Notes: a model not told the origin generated them from the letters alone. A stretch of 64,000 nt of DNA from GH45 sp046704385 (GCA_046704385.1 JBJKSB010000077.1:1-64000), one strand, 5' to 3'. Positions 1 to 9,640 are shown, counted from the first letter of the stretch. Program-made: numbers and translations.

Positions 1-78
1 TCAAAAACAGAACAGGCCTATTCAATGATAGATGATGCGGTAAGTATTATTACTTCTGAATTAGGGCTTGTTGCATAG
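1..78 (+). CDS. 3' end of an unidentified gene
   Basis: An open frame enters from the left edge and ends at a TAG at 76-78, giving 25 residues that end in SELGLVA. The composition (Asp, Ser, Ile, Ala, Glu in helical spacing) looks coding, and an AT-rich gap follows, as expected after a real gene end. Too little is present to name a family. It runs the same way as the SiaC-like gene 300 bases downstream, but the gap is too long to assume co-transcription. Confidence 0.5.
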   Translation, partial: SKTEQAYSMIDDAVSIITSELGLVA

Positions 79-260
79 GAAATAAAAAACGTTAATTTTA
101 TTTACGTTTTTGAAAAATTAAAACATAATAACAAATAAAATATCCTATTAAAAAAACAAAGAGCAATGTACCTCGTGCAAGGCTTTATAAAAAAATTATA
201 GATTAATCGCAGATTTTAGAGGATATATTTAGTACATTTAAAAAAAACCTCATAAATTGT

Positions 261-309
261 AAAGCAAATTTTAGCTAGCTTATATAACGATTGTTATATT
301 GTTTGCTTT
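261..309. repeat. nested inverted repeats in the 79-375 spacer
   Basis: The AT-rich spacer between the edge gene and the SiaC-like gene holds a perfect 7-bp inverted repeat (ATAAC-type arms at 282-288 and 293-299, 4-base loop). It sits inside a second pair, AAAGCAAA (261-268) and TTTGCTTT (302-309), the right arm followed by T-rich sequence. It could be a weak terminator for the upstream gene or an operator. The AT content makes chance pairing quite possible. Confidence 0.3.
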
Positions 310-375
310 TTATTGAAACTATTTTGTGAAGGATAAGTAAACTTATCTAATTAAAAATTGAATCAAACTAATTAA

Positions 376-756
376 ATGAGCGTACTAGAGATACAAGCAA
401 CAAAAAGAACACCTTATGTAAGGTTTGACCTTGATAAAGGTACTCTTGAAATAAAAGGTTCCATCCTTCTTGTTAATCCGACTAAATTTTTTGATAATAT
501 TTTAGAATATGTAGATGAATATTTATTAAAGCCACAAGATCATACTCAAATTGTACTCCATATTGAATATTATAATACCTATGCCTCAAAGTTATTGTTA
601 TTTGTACTGAAAAAAATTCAGAAATTGTCAAAACTTGATCTTAAAGTTTCTTTAATTTGGTTATATGAAGAAGATGATGAAGACATGTATGAAGTTGGGT
701 TAACATATCAGTCCAGCTTAACAATACATACCACTTTGCAACCAATAACATCATAA
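376..756 (+). CDS. SiaC-like regulatory phosphoprotein (DUF1987)
   Basis: The 126-residue protein has the DUF1987/SiaC layout: an N-terminal beta hairpin (ATKRTPYVRFDL), an acidic amphipathic helix (FFDNILEYVDEYL) and the core strand-helix EYYNTYASKLLL. In the Pseudomonas SiaABCD pathway SiaC is phosphorylated on Thr68 by the SiaB kinase and dephosphorylated by the SiaA phosphatase, switching a diguanylate cyclase. The threonine of the NT motif here is also residue 68. The protein has no signal peptide and should be cytosolic. No SiaA, SiaB or cyclase gene is visible in the window, so a partner would lie to the left or elsewhere. Family assignment is fairly firm; the pathway role is inference. 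Confidence 0.75.
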   Translation: MSVLEIQATKRTPYVRFDLDKGTLEIKGSILLVNPTKFFDNILEYVDEYLLKPQDHTQIVLHIEYYNTYASKLLLFVLKKIQKLSKLDLKVSLIWLYEEDDEDMYEVGLTYQSSLTIHTTLQPITS

Positions 757-972
757 ACTACATTATCTTAGGAGAAAATATTCTCTTTGCTAAAGCACCA
801 AAAAATGATCAGTTTAAGATAAGTAAAATGTATTTTGACTTTACCGATATAATCAATAAGTATCTAACTGTAAATTAAATGATTAGATGTATTTTTTTTT
901 AAAAATGTTTTTGCATATAATGATGATATTTTCTTTATATATTATGCCAAATAAAACTTAAAATCAAAAACC

Positions 973-1821
973 ATGAATATGTTAAAAAAATCAGGATTAT
1001 TACTTTTTACAATCATATTTTCTTTGAATATGAATTTAGATGCGCAAAAGTCTGACTTTTATATATTTCTCTGTTTTGGACAATCGAATATGGAAGGACA
1101 AGGTCCAATTGAACCACAGGATACTATGGTAAATAGTCGCTTTCAAGTATTTCAGGCTATCGATTGTCCAAATTTGGGAAGAACCAAAGGGAAATGGTAT
1201 CCAGCTATACCACCTACATGCCAATGTTATTCAAAACTTTCACCTGCTGATTATTTTGGAAGAACAATGGTTGAAAATCTTCCAGACAGTATTAGAATTG
1301 GTATAATCAATGTGGCAGTTGGCGGTTGTGATATCAGGCTTTTTGATAAAGATATTTATCAGGATTATGATTCCACTTATGCAGAAGATTGGTTTACTTC
1401 CAAAATAAAGGCTTATGACGGAAATCCCTTTAGGTATCTTATGGATCTTGCTAAATTAGCTCAAAAAGATGGCGTTATTAAAGGGATACTTTTGCATCAG
1501 GGAGAAACAAACACCGGTCAGACTGAATGGCCGTCTTATGTGAAGAAAATATACGACGATATGCTATCAGAACTTTATTTGAATGCCGATTCTGTACCTC
1601 TATTAGCTGGAGAAGTTTTAGCAACAGAGGGCAGTTGTTGCTCTGCTATGAATCCTATAATTGATAGTCTCCCAAATGTTATTCCTAATTCATACGTAAT
1701 TTCTTCAAGTGGGTGCAATGGTCAGGATTTTGCCCATTTTAATTCAGAAGGTTACAGAATACTAGGAAAACGTTACGCTATAAAAATGCTTTCACTAATG
1801 GGTTATAAAACTATCAAATAG
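973..1821 (+). CDS. secreted SGNH-type carbohydrate esterase (SASA/CE6-like)
   Basis: The protein of 282 residues starts with a signal peptide (hydrophobic residues 8-22, ending DAQ). The block FGQSNMEG gives the nucleophile Ser38 of the sialate-O-acetylesterase/CE6 fold, a later Gly-rich block (NVAVGGCDI) fits the oxyanion hole, ILLHQGETN is the third conserved block, and D252-H255 complete the catalytic triad (DFAHF). CE6 members deacetylate xylan and other plant polysaccharides, so a periplasmic or extracellular acetyl esterase is the likely role. It stands alone on the plus strand, with a hairpin terminator shared with the convergent M16 protease gene. Starting at Met3 instead of Met1 is equally possible. 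Substrate is not determined by sequence. Confidence 0.78.
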   Translation: MNMLKKSGLLLFTIIFSLNMNLDAQKSDFYIFLCFGQSNMEGQGPIEPQDTMVNSRFQVFQAIDCPNLGRTKGKWYPAIPPTCQCYSKLSPADYFGRTMVENLPDSIRIGIINVAVGGCDIRLFDKDIYQDYDSTYAEDWFTSKIKAYDGNPFRYLMDLAKLAQKDGVIKGILLHQGETNTGQTEWPSYVKKIYDDMLSELYLNADSVPLLAGEVLATEGSCCSAMNPIIDSLPNVIPNSYVISSSGCNGQDFAHFNSEGYRILGKRYAIKMLSLMGYKTIK

Positions 1822-1887
1822 TTTATTCATGAGAATCTCAGCATCTCAAGGTTTTAACGAATTAATTTTACACAAAGTTACCATCAT

Positions 1888-1915
1888 AATAAAGGAGCCC
1901 GAAAGCTCCTTTATT
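1888..1915. terminator. bidirectional intrinsic terminator
   Basis: Perfect 11-bp stem (AATAAAGGAGC at 1888-1898 with its complement at 1905-1915) around a 6-base loop, with A/T-rich flanks on both sides. It lies between the convergent esterase (+) and M16 protease (-) genes and can end both transcripts. Confidence 0.8.
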
Positions 1916-1936
1916 TATGTTTAGTGTGTTTCTCTC

Positions 1937-4921
1937 TTATTCGGTTATACTGACTGTTTTCCCGAATAAACTTGCATTTTCTTCTATCTTTTGATCATTT
2001 CCGTATACACAAATGGCATCCTGATTTAAAACATCTTCAACCATTTTTTTCATTTCTTTTAAATCATCTACTGTGGTTGACAGGATAGCTTCGCGTTCTG
2101 CTTTTAACCACTCGGGTGTTGTTTTTTCAAAATAATATTGAAAGGCTCTATTCCCTTCCTGCGACGCAGTTAAAGGTCGATCTATTCTGGAAATTGTTCC
2201 TATAATGTAGCGTGTCATTTCTTTATTGTCAGCTTTAAGGCTATCAAGGTAGTTTGGCGTATTGTTATAATTATCCAGTGTTTTTTTCAGATTCGGGTCG
2301 CGGTACGACATGAAATACATGGTGCCGCTGGGCGATATTCTAGAGAAACCGCCATAAGCACCTCCAATTACACGCACTTGATTTTGCAGCCAGTCGGTTG
2401 ACAATACCTGGTTTAGTACCTTCATTTTTCCATTATATTTGTAGCCTAGCTTTTCAAAATTATAGCCTTTTATTACATACTGTACCTTTGATGCAGATTC
2501 CAGTCCTTCGTTTTTCTTTTGTAAATCAAATGCCCAATTATTCAACTTAATGGGTTCATCACTCAGAGTTTTGGCCAACGTTGCCATGGCATCTGAATAA
2601 GCAGTATAATCATCGCCATCGCAGGTAATTCCTGCAACTAAATTCTTTTTGGCAAAAAGTAGCTGGGCCGTTTTATTTAGGTTTGCTACAATTTCATCAC
2701 TTTGGCGGTCAAAATTCCTCGATAAATCTGTGATAAAACGATAATAATCCAAACCATTGATCTTTTCGTTGTACATCCCGGAGTTGGAATAGTAAGAATG
2801 AAGACGATCTACGGCATAACTCATTCCATTATTCTTTATGTCATTCTCAACCTTCGACTGATGACGTGTAATCAAATCTTTTAAGCGGTCCAGGTCATCG
2901 AATTTTGACTTATGGATGATCTCATCGGTCAATTCGAACATTTTTTCTGCCTTATCCGTGGTTGACTTTGATGAAACTACAAATTTTGGTAGTATATTAT
3001 CCTCATCCTGGTTTTCGTAATAAGAAGTTGTATAAGTATTGAATCCGCCTGTATTTATATTTAATGCATTATCAAGGTCGCCATAAGTATAATTCTCGGT
3101 ACTTAGTTTGCCTAAAAGATTGGTTAGAAGCTCAGCATAAGGTATCAATTCTTTAGGTAGGACGCGGGTGTCGAAATACAGGTTGCTGTACAAAATGTTG
3201 TTAGTAAAAGCGTTATGGTGTAAAACTTTAACACTGTCTATCGATTTTTCATCCACACCAAACCATTCTATTTCGTGACTAATGTCTGATAGGTTGAGCA
3301 TTGGGATTGTTGCCAGAGCCTCGGGGGTGTCTTCCTGTTTCTGATGTTCTATTAATTCGTGGGTTTGGGTAAGTAAACTGTCCTTTTCTTCATCGCTTAA
3401 TCCTGCTTTAAATGTCTTTAATTCTTCCCTGGTTTGGGCATCGATTTTTGCCTGTAAGCCTGGTTCTGGTTTTAATACCATCAATAAAGCAAATGGATTA
3501 TTGATTAGATATTTGTTTACGGTGGTTTGGAGTAAATTAGTATCGAGTGCGGTTTTTACTTTAGCAAGAGGGGCATCGTATTCTAATCCAATGAAAGGAT
3601 CATTGGCAAAAAACCAGGATTGGTAACATTGAAACAAGTCCATCAAGCCTTTTTGTGGTGTATTTCCTTCTTTCATATTAAACTCCATCCGATTTAAAAT
3701 ACCTTCTACCATTTCTTTGTCGAATCCTTCCTGCGATACCTTTTTTAAGGTATTAAATACTATTTCTTTAAACTTGTCTTTGTCTCCTGGATTAGCATTT
3801 TGAACCAATATCTGGAAAGTACCTTGTTTTGCATTGCTGAATGAAGCACTCACATCTTTTCCTAAACCGGCTTTATGTAAAGCCAGGCGAAGTGGAGCTG
3901 ATTCGTGGTTAACAAGTGCATCTGCCAGTACATCCAAAGTCATTCCCAAAGCCTGATCTGAATTTGTATTTATAACAAAGCTCAGGCTTAAAAAAGTTTG
4001 GTCATTGGTTGGCGCTCCGTCCTGTATAGCGTATGTTCCTTCGGCTTCCTTCATTTTATCGAATGGTTTTTGAAGCGGAATCTCAACTTTCTCGTCCGAT
4101 TTATTGTATTTTGACAGGTATTGGCTATCGATAAATTCTAATTCTTTATTAAGATCGGCATCCCCGTATAATAAAATGTAACTGTTACCAGGATGATAAA
4201 ACTTCTTATGAAAATTAATAAAATCCTTATATGTAAGCTTGGGAATTGATGTTGGATACCCACCTGAAGAGACACCATACGTATTGTCAGGAAATAGTAT
4301 TTTATTGATTTGATAATCAAGTTCGCGGCGGGGATTCGAGTACGCCCCTTTCATTTCGTTATAAACTACGCCTTTGTATACTAACTCAGCATCTTTGTTC
4401 TCCAGTTCATAATGCCATCCTTCCTGTTGCAGAATTTTTGGATCTTTGTAGATAAGCGGATTCAGAACAGCATCGAGGTATACATGCATCAGGTTAAAAT
4501 AGTCCTTGTCGTTCATACTGGCTACCGGGAAGGTTGTAATGTCAGAACCGGTCATAGCATTTAAAAAGGTATTGAGTGACCCCTTCATTAAAACATCAAA
4601 CGGGCTTTTAACAGGGAAATTTGTCGACCCGTTTAATACAGAGTGTTCCATGATGTGTGGTGCACCATAATCGTTTTCAGGCGCTGTTTTAAACGAAATG
4701 TCGAATAGTTTGTTCGGATCGTTGGCAGCTATTTTTAAAAGCCTGGCACCACTTTTATCGTGTTGAAAAAGATAACATTCTGCGTTTACTTCTTTTACAA
4801 ATTTTTTCTTTACAAGGGTGAAGCCGTGATATGTTTCTCCGGTTTTAAATTGTTCTTCGGGTCCACAGGCTGTTAAAAAAGCCAATAATGCTACAAACAT
4901 AATATTTGAGGTTCTTTTCAT
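1937..4921 (-). CDS. M16C (PreP-like) zinc metalloprotease, lipoprotein
   Basis: The protein has 994 residues, the usual length of the single-chain presequence-protease (PreP/pitrilysin-like) M16C group. A lipoprotein signal ends at Cys19 (LTAC). The inverted zinc motif HxxEH is H89-E92-H93 (HIMEH), and the distal metal ligand Glu189 lies in VVYNEMKG. Four M16 half-domains joined by the M16C-associated linker would form the peptide-digesting chamber; only the N-terminal one should be catalytic. It probably degrades peptides in the periplasm. The gene is monocistronic: it ends at the shared terminator at 1888-1915 and is separated by 138 bases from the GH2 gene upstream on the same strand. It has no evident link to polysaccharide use. 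Confidence 0.88.
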   Translation of the reverse strand: MKRTSNIMFVALLAFLTACGPEEQFKTGETYHGFTLVKKKFVKEVNAECYLFQHDKSGARLLKIAANDPNKLFDISFKTAPENDYGAPHIMEHSVLNGSTNFPVKSPFDVLMKGSLNTFLNAMTGSDITTFPVASMNDKDYFNLMHVYLDAVLNPLIYKDPKILQQEGWHYELENKDAELVYKGVVYNEMKGAYSNPRRELDYQINKILFPDNTYGVSSGGYPTSIPKLTYKDFINFHKKFYHPGNSYILLYGDADLNKELEFIDSQYLSKYNKSDEKVEIPLQKPFDKMKEAEGTYAIQDGAPTNDQTFLSLSFVINTNSDQALGMTLDVLADALVNHESAPLRLALHKAGLGKDVSASFSNAKQGTFQILVQNANPGDKDKFKEIVFNTLKKVSQEGFDKEMVEGILNRMEFNMKEGNTPQKGLMDLFQCYQSWFFANDPFIGLEYDAPLAKVKTALDTNLLQTTVNKYLINNPFALLMVLKPEPGLQAKIDAQTREELKTFKAGLSDEEKDSLLTQTHELIEHQKQEDTPEALATIPMLNLSDISHEIEWFGVDEKSIDSVKVLHHNAFTNNILYSNLYFDTRVLPKELIPYAELLTNLLGKLSTENYTYGDLDNALNINTGGFNTYTTSYYENQDEDNILPKFVVSSKSTTDKAEKMFELTDEIIHKSKFDDLDRLKDLITRHQSKVENDIKNNGMSYAVDRLHSYYSNSGMYNEKINGLDYYRFITDLSRNFDRQSDEIVANLNKTAQLLFAKKNLVAGITCDGDDYTAYSDAMATLAKTLSDEPIKLNNWAFDLQKKNEGLESASKVQYVIKGYNFEKLGYKYNGKMKVLNQVLSTDWLQNQVRVIGGAYGGFSRISPSGTMYFMSYRDPNLKKTLDNYNNTPNYLDSLKADNKEMTRYIIGTISRIDRPLTASQEGNRAFQYYFEKTTPEWLKAEREAILSTTVDDLKEMKKMVEDVLNQDAICVYGNDQKIEENASLFGKTVSITE

Positions 4922-5059
4922 AATGGTTATTTTAATTGAATGATTATTTAAAATTGTGTTTTAATTAATAGTTATGAAAAGTACAAAATCTTAATGTAAA
5001 TAAATCCCTATTAATTCAAATTCTCAGCTCTACAGTATTGAGTGTATAATGGTTGTTTT

Positions 5060-6868
5060 TTACTTCAACGTTTTAATCACCTTCTGATTTATATCTTTTA
5101 AACGTTTTTCATCCGGCTTAACCACTTCACGGTCATAGGTCATCAGGCCGTTTACTTCACCTTCCACATCGGTGGTTTGGGTATAAACGGCAGCTGAAAA
5201 TCCAGCTTTAATCATGGTGATCAGCATATTGGCATATTTTTCATATTCATCGGTTACTTCTTTTGAATTTTTAAATTGCACATAGCCCCAATTCCGGTCA
5301 GGTTGCCACAAATGTCCTTTCAGAGGCAGGCCAATACCGCCGTATTCGCCCAGTACATTGGCCCGGGAACCATCGTAAAGTTTAATTTCGGGATTCGGAT
5401 AATTGTGAATATCCATAATATCGCCGGTAGCAAAATGATTACCGCCACTGGCCGGGTTTAACAGGCGTGAAGGATCATATTGTTTGGTCCATTCCGCAAT
5501 TTCAATGGTTTTAAACTGGCCCCAGGCTTCATTGAATGGCACCCAAACCACAATGCACGGGTTCGGACTTAATTCATCAATGATTTCTTTCCACTCTTTA
5601 CGGTAGTTTTTTTCTGATTCAGGTGAACGTACCAATTCGGTTCCCTTGAAAAAGTTGAAATTCTGCCAGTTTTGAAATGCATCTCCGCTTGGCATATCCT
5701 GCCATACCAGCATTCCGATTTTATCGCAGTAGGTATACCAGCGTGCTGGTTCTACCTTTACATGTTTACGGATCATATTAAAACCTAAATCTTTGGTTTT
5801 TTGAATATCGAATTTTAAGGCTTCATCAGTGGGAGCGGTGTAGAGCCCGTCGGGCCACCAGCCCTGGTCGAGCGGGCCAAATTCAAAATAATCCTTATTA
5901 TTTAACTGTAAACGAATTGCCCCGGCAGCATCACGTTGGGTAGATATTTTGCGCATAGCTGCATAACTGGTTACATGGTCAACCAATTTTCCCTGGTCGT
6001 ATAAATTTACTTCCATATTATATAAAAAAGGATCGTCAGGCGACCAAAGCCGGGCATCAGGTAAACTTAATTCCAGCGATTGTTCGTTGGCAGCTTTTCC
6101 ACTGGTAATTATATTTTCGCCTTGTTTAATAATGGCTTCAACGATATTTGAAGCCTCACAATTATCCGTTTTAACGATTAATTTAAGTACCCCTTTATCG
6201 ATATCAGGAATGCTTTTTACCTGGGTTATATGTTTTTTATTGACTGGTTCGAGCCAGACGGTTTGCCAAATACCCGATACCGATGTGTACCAGATTCCTT
6301 CAGGCCTGCTAACCTGTTTTCCTCTGGGTTGAAAACCTGTATCGGTTCCGTCCCAGACTTTAATCACAAGTTTTTGTTCACCGGCCTGCAAATATGGGGT
6401 AATATTGAATTCAAATGCAGTGTAACCGCCGGAATGACTGCCAATCTTTATATCATTTATAAAAACCTCGCATTTCCAGTCTATCGCTCCAAAATGCAAT
6501 AGTATGTTTTTGTTTTCCCAGTTTTCTGGAAGTGTAAAGGTCTGTTTATACCACAATTCGTTTTCCTTGCCAAGTGGTTTCATTACTCCTGAAAGACTCG
6601 ATTCAATGGCAAAAGGGACCAGGATTTTCCCGTCAAACTTCTGGGGTTCATTTTGACCCACTGGTTTTATGGCATAATCCCAAAGTCCATTCAGGTTTTT
6701 CCAGTCGGTTCGTTCCATAATAGGACGCGGATACTCTGGCAGCACATTTTTAACGTCAATTTTTTCTGCCCAGCGGGTTTTAATTTTATTGCCTTGGGGA
6801 GCCCATTGGGCAAGTAGTTGGCTTGATACAACCGCAGAAAGTAATAAGGTGGTTAATTTAATTTTCAT
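5060..6868 (-). CDS. secreted GH2 family glycosidase
   Basis: The protein of 602 residues has a signal peptide (cleavage near residue 20, LLAQ), an N-terminal jelly-roll sugar-binding domain (about 45-210, with EVFIND and GGYTAFEF blocks), an immunoglobulin-like domain (about 215-310) and the TIM barrel. The acid/base is Glu447 in VPFNEAWG and the nucleophile Glu508 in VLGEYGG, both intact. At about 600 residues it is a compact GH2 of the beta-galactosidase/beta-glucuronidase type. Its ATG overlaps the stop of the truncated GH3 gene upstream (ATGA at 6868-6865), so the two are co-transcribed and presumably served the same substrate. Substrate is not clear from sequence. Confidence 0.85.
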   Translation of the reverse strand: MKIKLTTLLLSAVVSSQLLAQWAPQGNKIKTRWAEKIDVKNVLPEYPRPIMERTDWKNLNGLWDYAIKPVGQNEPQKFDGKILVPFAIESSLSGVMKPLGKENELWYKQTFTLPENWENKNILLHFGAIDWKCEVFINDIKIGSHSGGYTAFEFNITPYLQAGEQKLVIKVWDGTDTGFQPRGKQVSRPEGIWYTSVSGIWQTVWLEPVNKKHITQVKSIPDIDKGVLKLIVKTDNCEASNIVEAIIKQGENIITSGKAANEQSLELSLPDARLWSPDDPFLYNMEVNLYDQGKLVDHVTSYAAMRKISTQRDAAGAIRLQLNNKDYFEFGPLDQGWWPDGLYTAPTDEALKFDIQKTKDLGFNMIRKHVKVEPARWYTYCDKIGMLVWQDMPSGDAFQNWQNFNFFKGTELVRSPESEKNYRKEWKEIIDELSPNPCIVVWVPFNEAWGQFKTIEIAEWTKQYDPSRLLNPASGGNHFATGDIMDIHNYPNPEIKLYDGSRANVLGEYGGIGLPLKGHLWQPDRNWGYVQFKNSKEVTDEYEKYANMLITMIKAGFSAAVYTQTTDVEGEVNGLMTYDREVVKPDEKRLKDINQKVIKTLK

Positions 6869-7608
6869 TTATCCAGAATTTCGATCATAGTTGATTTTGA
6901 AAAGTCATTAGTTTTAAACCGTACAAGGTACAATCCTTTTTTAAGCTTCATTTCAGTGAAATCTATTTGAACCTGATGCGATCCAGGATTTTGGTTGACA
7001 AAATTTTTAGTCCCGGCCAGCTGGCCTAACACTGAATAGAATTCAATATTGACATTTGAAATATCCTTTAATTGATAGGGATCATTTCCCTGCATTCCTC
7101 GTACAAAATTTGTGGCTAGTATGGAAGTGAGAAAAGGATCTTCTCCATAAGTTTCCTCAGACCGCCCCCATCTGGGGTCACGGGCCATATTGATAGTTGG
7201 ACTCCAATAGGTTAATCCTTTATTTTCAGTGTTGTTTTTTACCCTGGCTTCGTCAGAAATTGCAGTGGCTACCTGAAATATTAGCTCAGGGTTCCAAGTT
7301 GACGACAACCCAATGACCTGTGGAAATGATGTGGCCAGTCCCGACCTTGCCACACCATGCAATGCTTCGCTCCAGTAGTTGTATGAAGAAACGCCTAATC
7401 GCGATATTGCCGGTGAATTATTACCCAATTGAGCTATTTTTTCCGTCAGCGTCATTTGTGAAATTAAATCTTTCACCCTAACATCGAAGGGTTGCGATGT
7501 ATCTTTGTATAATTCCTGGGCCTGGGGCTTAACTAAAATAAAAGTAAAAGCCAGTAGCAAAATATAAACTGGTTTTAGTAGCATATTTTTATTTCGGTTT
7601 AGTTTCAT
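6865..7608 (-). pseudogene. internally deleted GH3 glycosidase joined to a T9SS sorting domain
   Basis: The 247-residue frame starts with a signal peptide (residues 1-30) and the N-terminal third of a GH3 beta-xylosidase-like barrel: MTLTEKIAQL, YNYWSEALHGVAR, the SPTINMARDPRWGR loop and EDPFLTS. At about residue 181 (near 7066) it passes, in frame, into a type A T9SS C-terminal sorting domain of about 65 residues (FYSVLGQL ... KKGLYLVRFKT). A normal GH3 of this type has 700-850 residues, so roughly 500 or more are missing, including the nucleophile Asp region and the C-terminal sandwich. Glycosidase activity is therefore very unlikely. The signal peptide and sorting tail would still allow secretion. 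I infer a single in-frame deletion; a functional short secreted binding protein cannot be excluded. It overlaps the GH2 gene by 4 bases. Confidence 0.75.
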
Positions 7609-7919
7609 ATGGAAATAAGTTTTGCAATTATCAATTCAGTGTTTGATGAATCTTTTTCATCACATATCATTAATTTGTTATAAAGATATAAATATACATT
7701 TTTATCTATTTGTCCACCCAAATTAACTATCAGTACACTAGGTTAAGAATCGTTAAAACTAATTTTGATTTTGAATTCAAAAACAACTATTGCTATGAAA
7801 AACATTAATTTCTTAAAAACAATAAGGTATATAAAAATAAAAAGGGTACAAAATATCATCAATAGCAGATAATGAATTAATCAAATTTAACTTAAATGAA
7901 CTCAATCAAATTAAATTTT

Positions 7920-9614
7920 ATGAAAACAACTAAACTGATGAGTTGCGCTTTGTGCGCAGTATTTTTGGTAGCAGTTGGTTTAATTGGGTGTGAGCAATTG
8001 GATATTTATTCAATTGATGCGCCCTCTGACCTTCATAGCAGAATAGACTCAATTGCAGCTGCGAATGCAAGCAAAAATACAGGTGACACTACTTACCTTA
8101 CCATCGCAACAGCGATAGTAGGAGCTGAAGATAACAGTTCTGCCTGGTGGACTGTTTGGTCTGATTATTTCACTATTCCTACAAACAAGCTTTTGCATTT
8201 GGAGTTTGTTAATCACGGTTCCGGCGTTAATAACTGGAACAACTGGAATCTTGACATTGCCAATGTAGCAAACCGTGATGCAGCTGACTATGCAGAATAC
8301 TTTGTTCTCCGTTCAGATGCCTATGGCTGGGGTAATGCTGATTTTGACTTAAACATGATCTCACAAAATTATCCCGACACTGATGGAGATGGCGATATTT
8401 GGAACGATTTCCGTACCACCATGCAGGGTGCTTATGTTACTCTGGATATTGATCACTCCGTTACCGGTAATGTATTTGTTACAGCCACTGCCGTTGGTAC
8501 AGATGGTACAGAGTTAGTAGAAACCTATCAACAACCGGTTTCTGCAACTGATGATATAGTGGCTTTCTTAATTTGTGATGCCAGCCATTTTGAGATGAAA
8601 AAAGCATACCTTATACCTTCAAAAGTTACCGTGGTAGAGGATGTTAATCCAGTTTCAATCTCAATTGCAGGAACTCCTCCTATTGTTGAAATAGGCAATG
8701 AAAACTTTTGGGGTGATGCCATAGCTACAGTTACTTTTTCTGACGGATCTTCTGCCCAGGTTGATTCTTCAGATTTATCATTCACTGTTATTCCTGATAT
8801 GACTACACTAGGACAAAAGACAGTTACGGTAGCTTATAGCAAAACCAAGCAGGGCAATTACTGTCAGGCAGTATCAACTTTTTATACGTTGGAGGTAACT
8901 AACCTGGTTTCAAGTTTAGAGGTTACAACTTTGCCAACAATAACCACCTATTATTACTTCAGCAGCGACTCTATTATATTCAACACAGCGGGAATTGAAG
9001 TAACTGCCACGTATTCAGATGGTACAACCGGTATCTTGGCCAATGAAAATCTTAAATTTAGTAAGATTCCGGCTGTAGAAGGTTCTCAGAGTGCCGTTAT
9101 TTCATATATTGGTGCAACAACCACAGTAACTACAACCTGCCCGCTAACTCTTGTTAAGGGTATAAGTCAGGTAGGTGCTAATGATTTTTCGACAGCCTGG
9201 TGGACTGAATTTTCTGAAGACTATGCAGTGGCTTCAGGTGATAGTATGACATTTACAATGTACTGCTACTCCGACAATCTTGAAAACTGGCACAGTCCGT
9301 GTACAATTCTTCGCAAAGCTGATTTGACTGAATACGGTGTAGTCCGCCAGGACAATTTTGGATGGGGCGATGGCTATGGCACAGCCATCCTTACAAATGA
9401 CTGGAATTGGGATACATTCAAACCAAACATAAGTGGCTCTAAGGTAGTCATCACAGTTAAAAATAATGGTGACAATACTGCTGATGTAAATTACAATGTT
9501 ACTTACGCCAACGGCGAAACCCATTTCCAAAAGTATGCCGGTGTTACCGTAGACAGTTCTGATTTGAATTGTGCACTTGTAACAGAGGAGTCTTATCTCG
9601 TAATTGTTGAATAA
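7920..9614 (+). CDS. surface lipoprotein with duplicated putative glycan-binding module and Ig-like domains
   Basis: I choose the ATG at 7920 over the in-frame one at 7896 because it begins the lipoprotein signal (lipobox LIGC). The protein has 564 residues. Two related modules flank the middle: the first (about 50-240) opens with VGAEDNSSAWWTVWSD and contains YGWGNADFD and WNDF; the second (about 412-564) opens with VGANDFSTAWWTEFSE and contains FGWGDGYG and WDTF. Between them lie two bacterial Ig-like (Big_3-type) domains (about 245-325 and 330-410) with VTFSDGSS and VTATYSDGTT. Position as first gene before susC suggests a surface glycan-binding protein taking the SusE/F role. I do not recognise the AWWT/GWG module as a named family. 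Trp-rich conservation fits sugar binding but is not proof. Confidence 0.65.
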   Translation: MKTTKLMSCALCAVFLVAVGLIGCEQLDIYSIDAPSDLHSRIDSIAAANASKNTGDTTYLTIATAIVGAEDNSSAWWTVWSDYFTIPTNKLLHLEFVNHGSGVNNWNNWNLDIANVANRDAADYAEYFVLRSDAYGWGNADFDLNMISQNYPDTDGDGDIWNDFRTTMQGAYVTLDIDHSVTGNVFVTATAVGTDGTELVETYQQPVSATDDIVAFLICDASHFEMKKAYLIPSKVTVVEDVNPVSISIAGTPPIVEIGNENFWGDAIATVTFSDGSSAQVDSSDLSFTVIPDMTTLGQKTVTVAYSKTKQGNYCQAVSTFYTLEVTNLVSSLEVTTLPTITTYYYFSSDSIIFNTAGIEVTATYSDGTTGILANENLKFSKIPAVEGSQSAVISYIGATTTVTTTCPLTLVKGISQVGANDFSTAWWTEFSEDYAVASGDSMTFTMYCYSDNLENWHSPCTILRKADLTEYGVVRQDNFGWGDGYGTAILTNDWNWDTFKPNISGSKVVITVKNNGDNTADVNYNVTYANGETHFQKYAGVTVDSSDLNCALVTEESYLVIVE

Positions 9615-9640
9615 TCACTATGATAAAAAATATTTAAACT

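Noticed and set aside
7609..7919. Possible promoter (TCTATTTG) before the surface lipoprotein gene
   Set aside because: One mismatch to the -7 consensus and no TTTG at the right distance upstream; the AT-rich 311-base spacer offers many chance matches and nothing else recognisable.
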